Below the pieces are notes generated by a model. That model saw only the letters and a list, made by a program, of their open reading frames with translations, ran no database searches and was not told the origin of the DNA. Shown here one piece after another: positions 11,116-21,737 of a stretch of DNA of 64,000 bases. Origin of the DNA: Allium sativum (lineage: Eukaryota; Streptophyta; Magnoliopsida; Asparagales; Amaryllidaceae). Positions within the stretch are counted from its first letter, which is position 1. Every line of letters begins with the position of its first letter. The translations under genes and the position numbers were made by a program. Location of the stretch: the NCBI GenBank assembly GCA_030737875.1, contig CM060918.1:884100403-884164402 (forward strand), given 5' to 3'.

Positions 11116-11689
11116 TACCCCTAATCCTACCCTAAAGCCTCATTAATCAATCTTGCAACTAAACTATGCCAAATTGAATCCTCAAATGGCCTCCATCTAA
11201 AAATCCCTAGCCTCCACCTTCCTCAAAGTTAAATCCTATGAAGATATGATGATCATACAACCTTTTCTATGTTGTATGAATGCTTAATAACTTGCATACT
11301 TCATTAAGTAGCAAGTTTGATTTGCTAAGTTTGTGTTTTTGGGATCTTGCAAAAGGGTTTTCTTATTTGAGGCTTTGTTTTGGTTTTTAAAAGGGCTTCT
11401 TCATCTTATTTGGTGGATTTGTGGCTTGTTTATATTTGTAAGCCCTTTTACCTTCACTTTACAAACTCTAAAGTTAATGTTTGGTGAAAGTTGAGATTTA
11501 TGTGAGTTTAGTTGATTATGCATGCTTATGCGGATTCACTATGTCATGTTTTATATGATTCATAAGTTATGCATGCATATGTGAGATCACTATGCCATGT
11601 TTTACATGTTTCACAAGTTATGCATGCTTATGCGAGTTTATTATGTCATGTTCTACATGTTTCATGGGTTATGAATGTTCATGCAAGTT

Positions 11690-11905
11690 CACCTTACCAT
11701 GTTAAGCAAGTTTAATGGATTATGCATGCTTATACAAGTTCATCTTACCATGTTATGCAAGTTTAATGGATTATGCATGCTTATACAAGTTCATCTTACC
11801 ATGTTATGCAAGTTTAATGGATTATGCATGCTTATACAAGTTCATCTTACCATGTTATGCAAGTTTAATGGATTATGCATGTTCACCTTACCATGTTATG
11901 CATAT
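11690..11905. repeat. 51-bp tandem repeats in B 5' LTR
   Basis: About four copies of a 51-bp unit containing TTATGCATGCTTATACAAG and TCTTACCATGTTATGCAAG, with older degenerate copies on both sides (11510-11690 and 11905-12000). The 3' LTR array (19845-20060) has the same copy number. Confidence 0.92.
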
Positions 11906-12250
11906 TTAATAAGCTATGCATGTTTATGCGAATTCACCATGACATGATTTTGCAAGTTTAACATGTATGCATGTTTATTATGACATGTGAAGTTCACCAT
12001 GTATGTTATGCCAAGTTACCTTTTATACCCTTATACGTTATGACGAATATGTAAGCGAGATAATGACGTGGGGAGGGTTTGGGTAAACTTAAAAATACAT
12101 GAAACTAAAAGATTGGGAATTTACCTATTAAGTTAGGTCTACCCCTTGGGAATTTACCTATTAAGTTAGGTCTACCCAAGTATATGTTAACTTGTAAATA
12201 TGTTCTAAAGCGGACATGACATTAGATAACATGATATGGCCAACTCGAGG

Positions 12251-12390
12251 TTAGACCTAGTTGTGGTGTAAATCTTCCCAGGTAACCACAATGTAGGGTC
12301 TAATGTGGGTAGTTGGTCATGTTGCACCATAAGACCCGAGGTTAGACCTAGACGTGGTGTAAATCTTCCCAGGTAACCACGGAGGTCTAA
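12251..12390 (+). other. Tandem pair of two-tiered inverted repeats, B 5' LTR
   Basis: Unit 1: outer TTAGACC (12251-12257) with GGTCTAA (12297-12303), inner TTGTGGT (12261-12267) with ACCACAA (12285-12291). Unit 2: outer TTAGACC (12342-12348) with GGTCTAA (12384-12390), inner CGTGGT (12353-12358) with ACCACG (12376-12381). The two inner stems differ by a change on both arms that keeps pairing. Confidence 0.78.
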
Positions 12391-13187
12391 TGTGAGAGGT
12401 TGGGTGCGTTAATTAATTAATGCCTCATGATTAGGGTTAAGTCATGGCCCACTAATACTTAACCAATAATGGGGATGCGAGGATTAGATGGGGTTAAGTG
12501 AGTACACTTAACTAATTTAATCCATGATTAGTGAGGGGTTAAAACCACACTTAACCCTCTTAGAAACCCTAGCAACGTGGTATGTTCCAGCAGTAATCCC
12601 AGTTTGGTATCACCACAACCCTACAGCTAGGTTAGGGCGGGGCACGATTACTGGACTGATGTAAGCGACCAAAGCGACGGCTGAGTGGTACAGCGGTGCG
12701 GGTCCGGCGGGCTACGGACGTGCACGTAGTCCGATGTTGGACAAACTCGAGGCACGGGTACCAGTAGGCTTAGACTGTGCATAATTGCTTAGGTGTCTGG
12801 GGTTGGCATCTTAGGGCTTGATACACCCGAAGGTGGACCCAGCACAGTCTGACTACATCCATGTGGGCCGTATGGACACCAACACTTGACGTGTTAGGTT
12901 TATAGGGAGCCGATCGACTAGACCGTTGGGCTGGGCCTTATACTAAGGTCACTTCATGTTATTGGGCCAAAGTTTGGGCTAAGGGATCAAGATCTGTTTT
13001 GTGGGTTTGCTAGTACACTGTGGTGCAAAGTTTAATCTCGTCTATGTGATATCACCTTTATCTATTGCCAGTATGTTCATCTCAGTTTCCATCATACTGT
13101 TAACTTTATTAGTTTATAGATTGATCGTAGTAGGGCTTACCAGTCTTTTTGACTGACCTGTTTTCTTTCGCTTCTTTTCTTCCGTTT

Positions 13188-13207
13188 CCCCCCCCCCCCC
13201 CCCACAG
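13188..13207 (+). promoter_or_regulatory. C16 run ending in ACAG: possible splice acceptor, B 5' LTR
   Basis: A CTGAC branch-like motif near 13150, a T/C-rich stretch, 16 C residues and ACAG followed by G. The same layout is present in A and C (minus strand) and E. A strong matching donor was not found in B, so splicing here is only a possibility. Confidence 0.35.
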
Positions 13208-13581
13208 GTTCTCAGGGAGGGGCTACATCTGCTTAGTGGATCTTTGACTTGCTTGTTGGATAGCTCATGTATGGATCTGAGCTAGCTGTGGCTTATCTTT
13301 TATTTCTGGGATTAGTACTGATGTTTTACCATGTATTTTGTTATCACGTATCTAGACTTATGTTGTATTTTGGATTATGACATTTTGATAGTATGTACTT
13401 GACTATGTTGGTTTTCTGAGATGATGATGATGGGTTTTTATCTGCTACCGCTGCTTTACTTATATTTGTTTTTATATATTCTGTCTTGCGATATCTGTGT
13501 GCATGTTTACCTTCACAATAACGCCCCTCCAAAGCTAGAACATTCTAAGGAGTGATCCTAGCGGAGGTGGGGTGTTACATT

Positions 13582-13600
13582 TGGTATCAGAGCACGAGGT
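13582..13600 (+). promoter_or_regulatory. Primer-binding site of element B
   Basis: TGGTATCAGAGCACGAGGT, two bases after the LTR end at 13579. The first part is the classic complement of the initiator Met tRNA 3' end; the later bases differ slightly. Confidence 0.9.
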
Positions 13601-13775
13601 TAACAAGATTGAACAAAACTTTTGAAAAAAAAAACCCCTTTTGAAAAACTATTTTCAAAAACCTACTAAGTATTTTCCAAAATAAAGTCTAGATTATTTT
13701 AAGGCTAATCCCCAAAAGCCATCAGCGATATCCTTCGTTCCCTTGACCTAATCTTATCTTATCTTTTGTTTCAGT
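13601..13775 (+). other. Element B leader between primer site and gag
   Basis: A short non-coding leader with an A8 or longer run near 13627 and no upstream gene. The gag ATG at 13776 follows CAGT directly. Confidence 0.7.
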
Positions 13776-15536
13776 ATGGCTGAGAATCTTGACATCCCAG
13801 ATGGAGTGAACGTACCACTTTGGTATAGGAGACTCCTAGAAGCTAGGGCGGCAGCGGGTCCCGCCAACCCTACTCCCACTCCTCCTCCTGTGGTTGAGAA
13901 CCCTATCCCTAACATCCCTCCTCCGGTGGTCCCTGCTCCCCCTCCTCCAGCAGTTAATATTCCCCCTCCCGTAGCTGAGGCTCCTCTTCCTCCTCCTCCC
14001 CCTCAGCATCCTCAGATTGAGTTTACAAAGGTTTGTAAAGACTTCAAGGCAATGGGAGGCAAGAATTTCCTAGGCACAGAATCTTTCGTTGAAGCTAGGA
14101 ATTGGCTGAAGGACACGGAGGACTTGTTTGCCATCTTTGGGATAGATGATGAGAGGAAGATCTTATTGACCGTATGGCTCTTGAAGGATGAGGCGGCCTA
14201 TTGGTGGGAGGTCACCAATGGGACGAGGCCCGTTGAGACTTGGGCCGATTTGAGGGCTAGATTTGTGACCAAGTTTCTATCTTCAGCTGAGGCGAATTTA
14301 CAAATGGAGAAGTTCCTTGCATTAAAGCAAGGGGATATGTCTGTCAAGGAGTATGTGAACAAGTTCAATCAGCTGGCCCGCTTTGGTTTGGATATAGTAA
14401 ACACCCCGGAGAAGAAGGCTCTTCGATTTGCCAGAGGATTGAATGAGCCACTACAGGGCTTGGCGATGTCACATATTCCGCATGGAGCCACTTTCGAGAG
14501 TTTGGTCAATATGGCTCTGCTTCAGGGAGAGGGAAAGAAGGAAGTCAAGTCGGGCGATACTCAAGCAAAGAAGGCTGATTCTCAAGGCAAAGGCAACCAA
14601 GGTCAAAGCAGTCAAGGAAATCAGAATAAGAACAAGAAGGGCAACAACAAAGGCAAGGGGAAGTGCAATTACTGTGGCATAGCTGGGCATTTTGCTAAGG
14701 ATTGCAGGAAGAAGAAAAGGAAGCTTAGTGGTGGATGCTTTTCTTGTGGAGGGACTGGGCACTTCAGCAAAGAATGCCCAAAGAAGAAAGGACAGGCTGG
14801 ATCTTCAGGAGGGCAAGTTCATGCTCTCAACGCCGCTTCAGTTCCCGAGAGAGGTAGTGTTTCTGTTGAGAACCTTGTTTATATCTCTGATCTTCCAGTA
14901 CGTACCTTGTTTGATTTCGGTGCATCACATAGCTTTATTTCATCTGATCTTGTTGATAGCTTGCACCTCAGTACTAGCTTAGTGGGTGATCCCGTTTGTG
15001 TTTCGAATCCCATTGGGGGTTCTGCTCATCTATCTATGATATGTAAGGATCTAAGGATCTCTATACTCAGCGTTGAGTTCTTGTGTAGTGCGTATGTTCT
15101 AGGTTTCAGGGGATACGGATTGATCTTGGGCATGGATTGGCTGTCTAGATATGGAGCCATTCTGGATTGTGAGCATAGGGTTGTAAGGCTTGTGACTCGC
15201 CTGGGCAACACCTTAGAGATTTCATGCAATCCGAAGAATCCCGTCATGTTATGCTATCTAGAATCTCTCGACTCATCGGAGGAGGCCCTTCAGTCTGTAA
15301 GGGTGGTCCGAGATTATCCCGACGTTTTTGAAGAAGTTAAGGGGTTGCCCCCTAAACGAGAGATTGACTTTCGCATCTATCTGGTAGATAATGCTAAACC
15401 TGTTTCTTTGCCCGTTCGGCATATGGCTCCGCGTGAGAGACGGGAGCTGAGCAAGCAAGTGAAAGAATTGCTTGAGAAGGGCTTCATCAGAAGGAGTATA
15501 TCCGAATGGGGGGGCGCCTGTGGTGTTTGCAACTAA
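13776..15536 (+). CDS. Element B Gag-protease and start of RT (frame ends early)
   Basis: 586 codons from ATG 13776. Residues 30-80 are Pro-rich; about 95-240 are the Gag capsid-like region ([30 protein letters not shown]); 250-296 are Lys/Gln/Asn-rich and basic; two CCHC zinc knuckles follow (C297-C300-H305-C310 and C321-C324-H329-C334). The protease starts near 365 with [10 protein letters not shown]; the catalytic triplet is DFG (codon TTC at 14916-14918) where A and C have DSG. The frame continues through the protease (ILGMDWL) to the RT N-terminus and then ends at TAA because of one extra G at 15508-15514. In relatives gag and pol form one frame. The Asp itself is kept, so protease activity is doubtful rather than excluded. 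Confidence 0.93.
   Translation: MAENLDIPDGVNVPLWYRRLLEARAAAGPANPTPTPPPVVENPIPNIPPPVVPAPPPPAVNIPPPVAEAPLPPPPPQHPQIEFTKVCKDFKAMGGKNFLGTESFVEARNWLKDTEDLFAIFGIDDERKILLTVWLLKDEAAYWWEVTNGTRPVETWADLRARFVTKFLSSAEANLQMEKFLALKQGDMSVKEYVNKFNQLARFGLDIVNTPEKKALRFARGLNEPLQGLAMSHIPHGATFESLVNMALLQGEGKKEVKSGDTQAKKADSQGKGNQGQSSQGNQNKNKKGNNKGKGKCNYCGIAGHFAKDCRKKKRKLSGGCFSCGGTGHFSKECPKKKGQAGSSGGQVHALNAASVPERGSVSVENLVYISDLPVRTLFDFGASHSFISSDLVDSLHLSTSLVGDPVCVSNPIGGSAHLSMICKDLRISILSVEFLCSAYVLGFRGYGLILGMDWLSRYGAILDCEHRVVRLVTRLGNTLEISCNPKNPVMLCYLESLDSSEEALQSVRVVRDYPDVFEEVKGLPPKREIDFRIYLVDNAKPVSLPVRHMAPRERRELSKQVKELLEKGFIRRSISEWGGACGVCN
15508..15514 (+). other. Frameshifting G7 run in element B
   Basis: Seven G residues after GAAT. 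Six would join the upstream frame (SISEW) to the downstream frame (GAPVVFATK); A reads straight through at this place. A single-base gain in the run, real or from sequencing, is the simplest cause. Confidence 0.85.
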
Positions 15537-18231
15537 GGCAGATGGCTCTCTTCGACTCTGTGTGGATTATAGAGAATTGAATAAGCTGACTAAGAAGAAC
15601 CGACACCCGTTACCAAGGATCGATGATCTCTTTGACCAACTTGTTGGTGCTTCTGTTTTCTCTCAGCTTGATCTTGCTACGGGTTTTCATCAGCTCAGAG
15701 TGGCTGAAGACAGTATAGACAAGACTGCATTCAGAACTCCAGACGGATTCTTTGAATGGCTTGTTATGCCGTTCGGTTTGACGAATGCACCCGCGTATTT
15801 TGTGGATTTGATGAGTAGGGTGTTTCGGGAGTTCTTGAATAGGTTTGTCGTGGTCTTTGTTGATGATATTCTGGTCTTCTCCAAGGATGAGGAAGAACAT
15901 GCGAGGCACCTAGTAGAGGTGATGGATACACTCAGAGCACACCAGTTAAAAGCCAAGTTCTCCAAGTGCCACTTTTGGAGAAGGGAAGTCAGATTTCTTG
16001 GGCATATCGTATCCAAGCAAGGCTTAGCGGTGGATCCCGCTAAGGTGGTTGCAGTTCAGGATTGGAAGACTCCAAGGAATGCAACCGAGGTGAGAAGCTT
16101 TCTGGGTCTTGCGGGTTTCTACCGGAAGTTCATTAAAGACTTCGCAAAGATATCCGCCCCTCTTACTAAGTTGACGAAGAAGAACTTAGTCTTTGCTTGG
16201 GATATGGATTGTGAGCTTGCTTTTCAGAGACTCAAAAGAGCCCTTACCTCTGCCCCAGTTCTAGCCTTACCCGATGGTGGTAAGATATTTACCGTGTACA
16301 CTGATGCTTGTGGCACGGGATTGGGTGCCGTTCTGATGCAAGAGGGCAGAGTTATATGTTTTGGTGGGAGGCAACTTAAGGTGCATGAGAGGAATTATCC
16401 CACTCATGATCTAGAGCTAGCAGCGATTGTATATGCGCTCAAAGCATGGCGTCATTATCTTCTGGGAGAGAGATTTGAGCTATATACTGATCATAAGTCT
16501 TTGAAGTATCTCTTTTCGCAGAAGGATCTGAACTTAAGGCAGCAGAGATGGATGGAATTTTTGGCTTCCTATGATTTTGAGATATCCTATACCCCTGGCA
16601 AGGGGAATGTTGTAGCGGATGCATTGAGTAGGAAGAAGTTGACACTAAGTCCTCTATTTGTTGAGATGAAGAATTTAGAGTTCTTGGCAACCTTTGATTT
16701 TTCTCTGACTGTTGGGACGATGACCGGTTCTTTGGCATCTCTAGAGCTCAGGCCTACCCTTCTGGATCAAGTCGGGGCTTCACAGAAGGAAGACCCCCAG
16801 ATAATTGAGATCATGGACAAGCTGGTTCAAGGGGAGACATCTAGTCACCTTGCTCGATATTCTATAGACGATAAGGGTTGGCTAAGGAGAGACGGAAGGC
16901 TTTGTGTTCCGATGGTAGGAGACTTGGTGAGGAAAGTTCTTGAGGAAGCACATCGCTCCAAAATGACTATACATCCAGGTGGTGATAAGATGTATAAGGA
17001 CATGAAGCGCGTTTTCTTCTGGCCTGGAATGAAGAAGGATGTGGCGGAGTTTGTCTCGAGATGTGTTACTTGTCAGAGAGTAAATGCTGAGTCGAAGAAG
17101 CCCGGTGGGCTATTACATCCGCTGGAGGTCCCGCTATGGAAGTGGGAGAGCATTTCTATGGACTTTATTGATGGGCTTCCAAGGTCCAGGAAGGGGAATA
17201 CGAGCATATGGGTCATTGTGGATAGGCTCACGAAGAGTGCTCATTTTATCCCAGTGAAAAGCAAAAGGACCGCATCTGGACTAGCATCAGTGTATCTTCG
17301 TGAGATAGTGCGACTACATGGAGTCCCTTCCAGCATAGTCAGTGACCGGGACCCCATCTTTACTAGTCAGTTCTGGAACAGCTTGCAGGAGGCTATGGGC
17401 ACGAAATTGAACCTGAGTACGGCCTATCACCCACAAACAGACGGCCAGACAGAAAGGGTGAATAGGGTACTTGAGGACTTGTTGAGGCTTTGCATTCTGG
17501 ATTTTGGTGGTGCTTGGGAAGACCATCTTCCTCTTGTCGAGTTTGCATACAACAACAGTTATCAGGCGAGCATAGGGATGGCACCCTTTGAGGCTTTATA
17601 TGGGAGGCCGTGCAAGTCACCTACATGTTGGTGGGAATCCACGGATAAGCTTATACTTGGACCCGACATGATTAGGGATACATCCGAGAAGGTTGAGTTG
17701 ATTAGAAGACGGATGAAAGCGGCCCAAGACCGCCAGAAATCCTATGCTGACAAGCGAAGGTCCGAACTGGAGTTTGAGGTTGGGGACAAGGTTTTCGTAA
17801 AGGTTTCTCCTTTACGGAATGTGGTCCGATTTGGAGCTGTGGGGAAGTTAGCACCGAGATTCGTTGGACCCTTCCCCATCATCGAGAGAATTGGGAAGAT
17901 GGCTTATAGAGTGCAATTGCCCGAGAAGTTGTCCGGAGTGCATAATGTCTTTCATGTCTCGCATCTCCGAAAGTGCCTGCATGAGTCCGCTGAGGTGGTT
18001 GAGCCTAGCATGCTTGAAGACGTGGAGGTAGAGAAAGAAGCAACTTTAAGGAAAGCTCCGATTCGTATCTTGGGGACAGAGACCAAGAAGCTAAGGAATC
18101 GCGAGGTCAGGTTAGTGAAAGTTCAATGGGGAGAAACCGAAGAGGACGCAACTTGGGAAACCGAGGAGAAGATGCGTGGGCTTTATCCATTCCTGTTTGA
18201 GGGTACACTCTCAATCTCTTCCCTTTGCTAG
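15515..18231 (+). CDS. Element B pol: RT, RNase H, integrase, chromodomain
   Basis: Continuation of the polyprotein in the +1 shifted frame; a chance ATG at 15472 extends it but is not the true start. Numbered from 15472: RT with FVDD at 129-132; RNase H with D278, E315, D340 and D383; integrase HHCC with H494, H501, C531, C534, and the catalytic set D564, D625, E661 with 35 residues between the last two. A GPF-type module with RFVGPFPI at about 795 follows, then a chromodomain from about 866 to 912 ([24 protein letters not shown]). All catalytic residues are present and there is no stop until TAG at 18229-18231. It reverse-transcribes and integrates the element; the chromodomain is expected to steer insertion to chromatin marks, as in other chromoviruses. 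Confidence 0.94.
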
Positions 18232-18777
18232 TATATCTTTCTCTTTGCTAATCCATATTTATCTAGTTATCGTGCTAAGCTTGTCATGAGAACCTTAGGT
18301 AGAAACCCTTTGGATGAAACATGTGCTTGAGACATGTTATGATTGATGGTTGCAAATGGTTGCAAGTGTTTGCAAGTGGTTACTCGTGGATGCATGATAC
18401 ACATTAGGCACTAGATCGGCTCACACACTCCTCATATTGCATGTGCATGGGTGTTTATGCATATTCTTGGATGAAATTTGTATGCAATCACATGGATGTT
18501 GCATATGGATGTATGATTGAGCACGCATGTAGAGATTATACATTATGTTAGAGATTTGCATACATATGGATACATTTCACTAACATATTTTGCATTGATC
18601 TTCGCATTAGATAAGTACATATACACACACTTTTGCATATGTTCATACATCATTTAGAATCCTTTAAGGACAATGGTTGCTCGTGGATGATGTTTTGAGT
18701 AGATGGATGTTGGATGGTAGGATATGTTCTTCCTAACTTGAAGATTTCGGGGACGAAATCCTTTAAGGAGGGGAGAA
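18232..18777 (+). other. Element B 3' non-coding region with polypurine tract
   Basis: It contains short repeats of GGTTGCAAGTG type (18346-18385), the inverted repeat ATTTCGGGGACGAAAT at 18744-18759, and the polypurine tract AAGGAGGGGAGAA at 18765-18777 directly before the 3' LTR. No gene is seen. Confidence 0.88.
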
Positions 18778-19056
18778 TGTAACAACCCGTATTTTCAATA
18801 AACTGTTATAACATAAATCGAGGCAGAATTTAATTTAAAAATCAGAATCAGAGGAAACGGGCTATGCCATTGCGTTCATCTCGGAAAAATACGCGAATTA
18901 GAGTCCGAGTTTTCGAAAATCGGAGTCCGTATGACCCGGTTAAGGCCCATTGAAGTTTTCAGAAATTTCTATACTAAAGACAGATTTAAATTTCAAATTA
19001 AAATCAAGGTTTAGGGCTAATCAGGGTTAGGCGGGAAAATTCCCGCCAGGGGGGCC

Positions 19057-19130
19057 CATGTCGACAGGCATGTCGACAGGGCACCCAGGGTGTCGACTTC
19101 CCTGTCGACAGCCCTGTCGACAGGGGGTGC
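19057..19130. repeat. GTCGAC palindrome array in B 3' LTR
   Basis: Five GTCGAC cores; one 12-bp unit more than the 5' LTR, and TTCCCT in one spacer where the 5' LTR has TGCCCT. Confidence 0.88.
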
Positions 19131-20405
19131 CCAGGCAGTTCAGCCTGGTGCACCATTTCTGATTTGGGTTGGGTCATGTGGCTTGGTTCTGGAGAATTCT
19201 AAGATCTGACGGGCCAAACCTAATCTAGGGTTAATCCTAGGGCCTAAAACACTCTAATTCTCTATAAATATACCCCTAATCCTACCCTAAAGCCTCATTA
19301 ATCAATCTTGCAACTAAACTATGCCAAATTGAATCCTCAAATGGCCTCCATCTAAAAATCCCTAGCCTCCACCTTCCTCAAAGTTAAATCCTATGAAGAT
19401 ATGATGATCATACAACCTTTTCTATGTTGTATGAATGCTTAATAACTTGCATACTTCATTAAGTAGCAAGTTTGATTTGCTAAGTTTGTGTTTTTGGGAT
19501 CTTGCAAAAGGGTTTTCTTATTTGAGGCTTTGTTTTGGTTTTTAAAAGGGCTTCTTCATCTTATTTGGTGGATTTGTGGCTTGTTTATATTTGTAAGCCC
19601 TTTTACCTTCACTTTACAAACTCTAAAGTTAATGTTTGGTGAAAGTTGAGATTTATGTGAGTTTAGTTGATTATGCATGCTTATGCGGATTCACTATGTC
19701 ATGTTTTATATGATTCATAAGTTATGCATGCATATGTGAGATCACTATGCCATGTTTTACATGTTTCACAAGTTATGCATGCTTATGCGAGTTTATTATG
19801 TCATGTTCTACATGTTTCATGGGTTATGAATGTTCATGCAAGTTCACCTTACCATGTTAAGCAAGTTTAATGGATTATGCATGCTTATACAAGTTCATCT
19901 TACCATGTTATGCAAGTTTAATGGATTATGCATGCTTATACAAGTTCATCTTACCATGTTATGCAAGTTTAATGGATTATGCATGCTTATACAAGTTCAT
20001 CTTACCATGTTATGCAAGTTTAATGGATTATGCATGTTCACCTTACCATGTTATGCATATTTAATAAGCTATGCATGTTTATGCGAATTCACCATGACAT
20101 GATTTTGCAAGTTTAACATGTATGCATGTTTATTATGACATGTGAAATTCACCATGTATGTTATGCCAAGTTACCTTTTATACCCTTATACGTTATGACG
20201 AATATGTAAGCGAGATAATGACGTGGGGAGGGTTTGGGTAAACTTAAAAATACATGAAACTAAAAGATTGGGAATTTACCTATTAAGTTAGGTCTACCCC
20301 TTGGGAATTTACCTATTAAGTTAGGTCTACCCAAGTATATGTTAACTTGTAAATATGTTCTAAAGCGGACATGACATTAGATAACATGATATGGCCAACT
20401 CGAGG

Positions 20406-20545
20406 TTAGACCTAGTTGTGGTGTAAATCTTCCCAGGTAACCACAATGTAGGGTCTAATGTGGGTAGTTGGTCATGTTGCACCATAAGACCCGAGGTTAG
20501 ACCTAGACGTGGTGTAAATCTTCCCAGGTAACCACGGAGGTCTAA
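20406..20545 (+). other. Tandem pair of two-tiered inverted repeats, B 3' LTR
   Basis: Same arms as at 12251-12390. Confidence 0.76.
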
Positions 20546-21732
20546 TGTGAGAGGTTGGGTGCGTTAATTAATTAATGCCTCATGATTAGGGTTAAGTCAT
20601 GGCCCACTAATACTTAACCAATAATGGGGATGCGAGGATTAGATGGGGTTAAGTGAGTACACTTAACTAATTTAATCCATGATTAGTGAGGGGTTAAAAC
20701 CACACTTAACCCTCTTAGAAACCCTAGCAACGTGGTATGTTCCAGCAGTAATCCCAGTTTGGTATCACCACAACCCTACAGCTAGGTTAGGGCGGGGCAC
20801 GATTACTGGACTGATGTAAGCGACCAAAGCGACGGCTGAGTGGTACAGCGGTGCGGGTCCGGCGGGCTACGGACGTGCACGTAGTCCGATGTTGGACAAA
20901 CTCGAGGCACGGGTACCAGTAGGCTTAGACTGTGCATAATTGCTTAGGTGTCTGGGGTTGGCATCTTAGGGCTTGATACACCCGAAGGTGGACCCAGCAC
21001 AGTCTGACTACATCCATGTGGGCCGTATGGACACCAACACTTGACGTGTTAGGTTTATAGGGAGCCGATCGACTAGACCGTTGGGCTGGGCCTTATACTA
21101 AGGTCACTTCATGTTATTGGGCCAAAGTTTGGGCTAAGGGATCAAGATCTGTTTTGTGGGTTTGCTAGTACACTGTGGTGCAAAGTTTAATCTCGTCTAT
21201 GTGATATCACCTTTATCTATTGCCAGTATGTTCATCTCAGTTTCCATCATACTGTTAACTTTATTAGTTTATAGATTGATCGTAGTAGGGCTTACCAGTC
21301 TTTTTGACTGACCTGTTTTCTTTCGCTTCTTTTCTTCCGTTTCCCCCCCCCCCCCCACAGGTTCTCAGGGAGGGGCTACATCTGCTTAGTGGATCTTTGA
21401 CTTGCTTGTTGGATAGCTCATGTATGGATCTGAGCTAGCTGTGGCTTATCTTTTATTTCTGGGATTAGTACTGATGTTTTACCATGTATTTTGTTATCAC
21501 GTATCTAGACTTATGTTGTATTTTGGATTATGACATTTTGATAGTATGTACTTGACTATGTTGGTTTTCTGAGATGATGATGATGGGTTTTTATCTGCTA
21601 CCGCTGCTTTACTTATATTTGTTTTTATATATTCTGTCTTGCGATATCTGTGTGCATGTTTACCTTCACAATAACGCCCCTCCAAAGCTAGTACATTCTA
21701 AGGAGTGATCCTAGCGGAGGTGGGGTGTTACA

Positions 21733-21737
21733 CTAGC
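21733..21737. repeat. Target-site duplication of element B, right copy (CTAGC)
   Basis: Follows the terminal CA of B's 3' LTR and matches 10630-10634. Confidence 0.96.

Larger units (their letters stand above)
10635..13579 (+). repeat. Element B 5' LTR (2945 bp)
   Basis: Starts TGTAACAACCCG and ends GGTGGGGTGTTACA. Landmarks: the block around the GCGTTCGTCTCG and TCGGAGTCCGTATGA motifs shared with A, C and E; GTCGAC array 10917-10975; TATA-like CTATAAATA at 11107-11115; 51-bp repeats at 11690-11905; paired stem-loops at 12251-12390; a C16 run ending in ACAG at 13188-13207. Short open frames over the 51-bp repeats are chance products of the repeat length being divisible by three. Confidence 0.96.
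10635..21732 (+). mobile_element. Element B: nearly intact Tekay-like Ty3/gypsy retrotransposon (11,098 bp)
   Basis: Plus-strand element with LTRs of 2945 and 2955 bp, primer site, gag, protease, RT, RNase H, integrase, chromodomain and polypurine tract in the standard order, flanked by CTAGC duplications inside A's 5' LTR. Only about five base differences between the LTRs were seen by eye, plus one 12-bp array unit and a C-run change of 2; these indels account for the length difference. It is the youngest insertion in the left nest. Two defects stand out: an extra G at 15508-15514 that shifts the frame between protease and RT, and DFG instead of DSG in the protease. It may still move if helped in trans. 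Confidence 0.96.
18778..21732 (+). repeat. Element B 3' LTR (2955 bp)
   Basis: Near-identical partner of 10635-13579. It has one extra 12-bp GTCGAC unit (array 19057-19130) and 14 instead of 16 C residues at 21343-21356. It carries the TATA-like motif at 19262-19270, 51-bp repeats at 19845-20060 and stem-loop pair at 20406-20545. Confidence 0.96.

Noticed and set aside
11675..11947. Repeat-rich small proteins over the B LTR (also 19830-20102)
   Set aside because: They are translations of the 51-bp tandem repeats, whose length is a multiple of three; frames are open on two registers, so not genes.
13582..13600. A tRNA gene at the Met-type motif (also 26297-26313, 63100-63118)
   Set aside because: Only the primer complement is present, right after an LTR; there is no cloverleaf.
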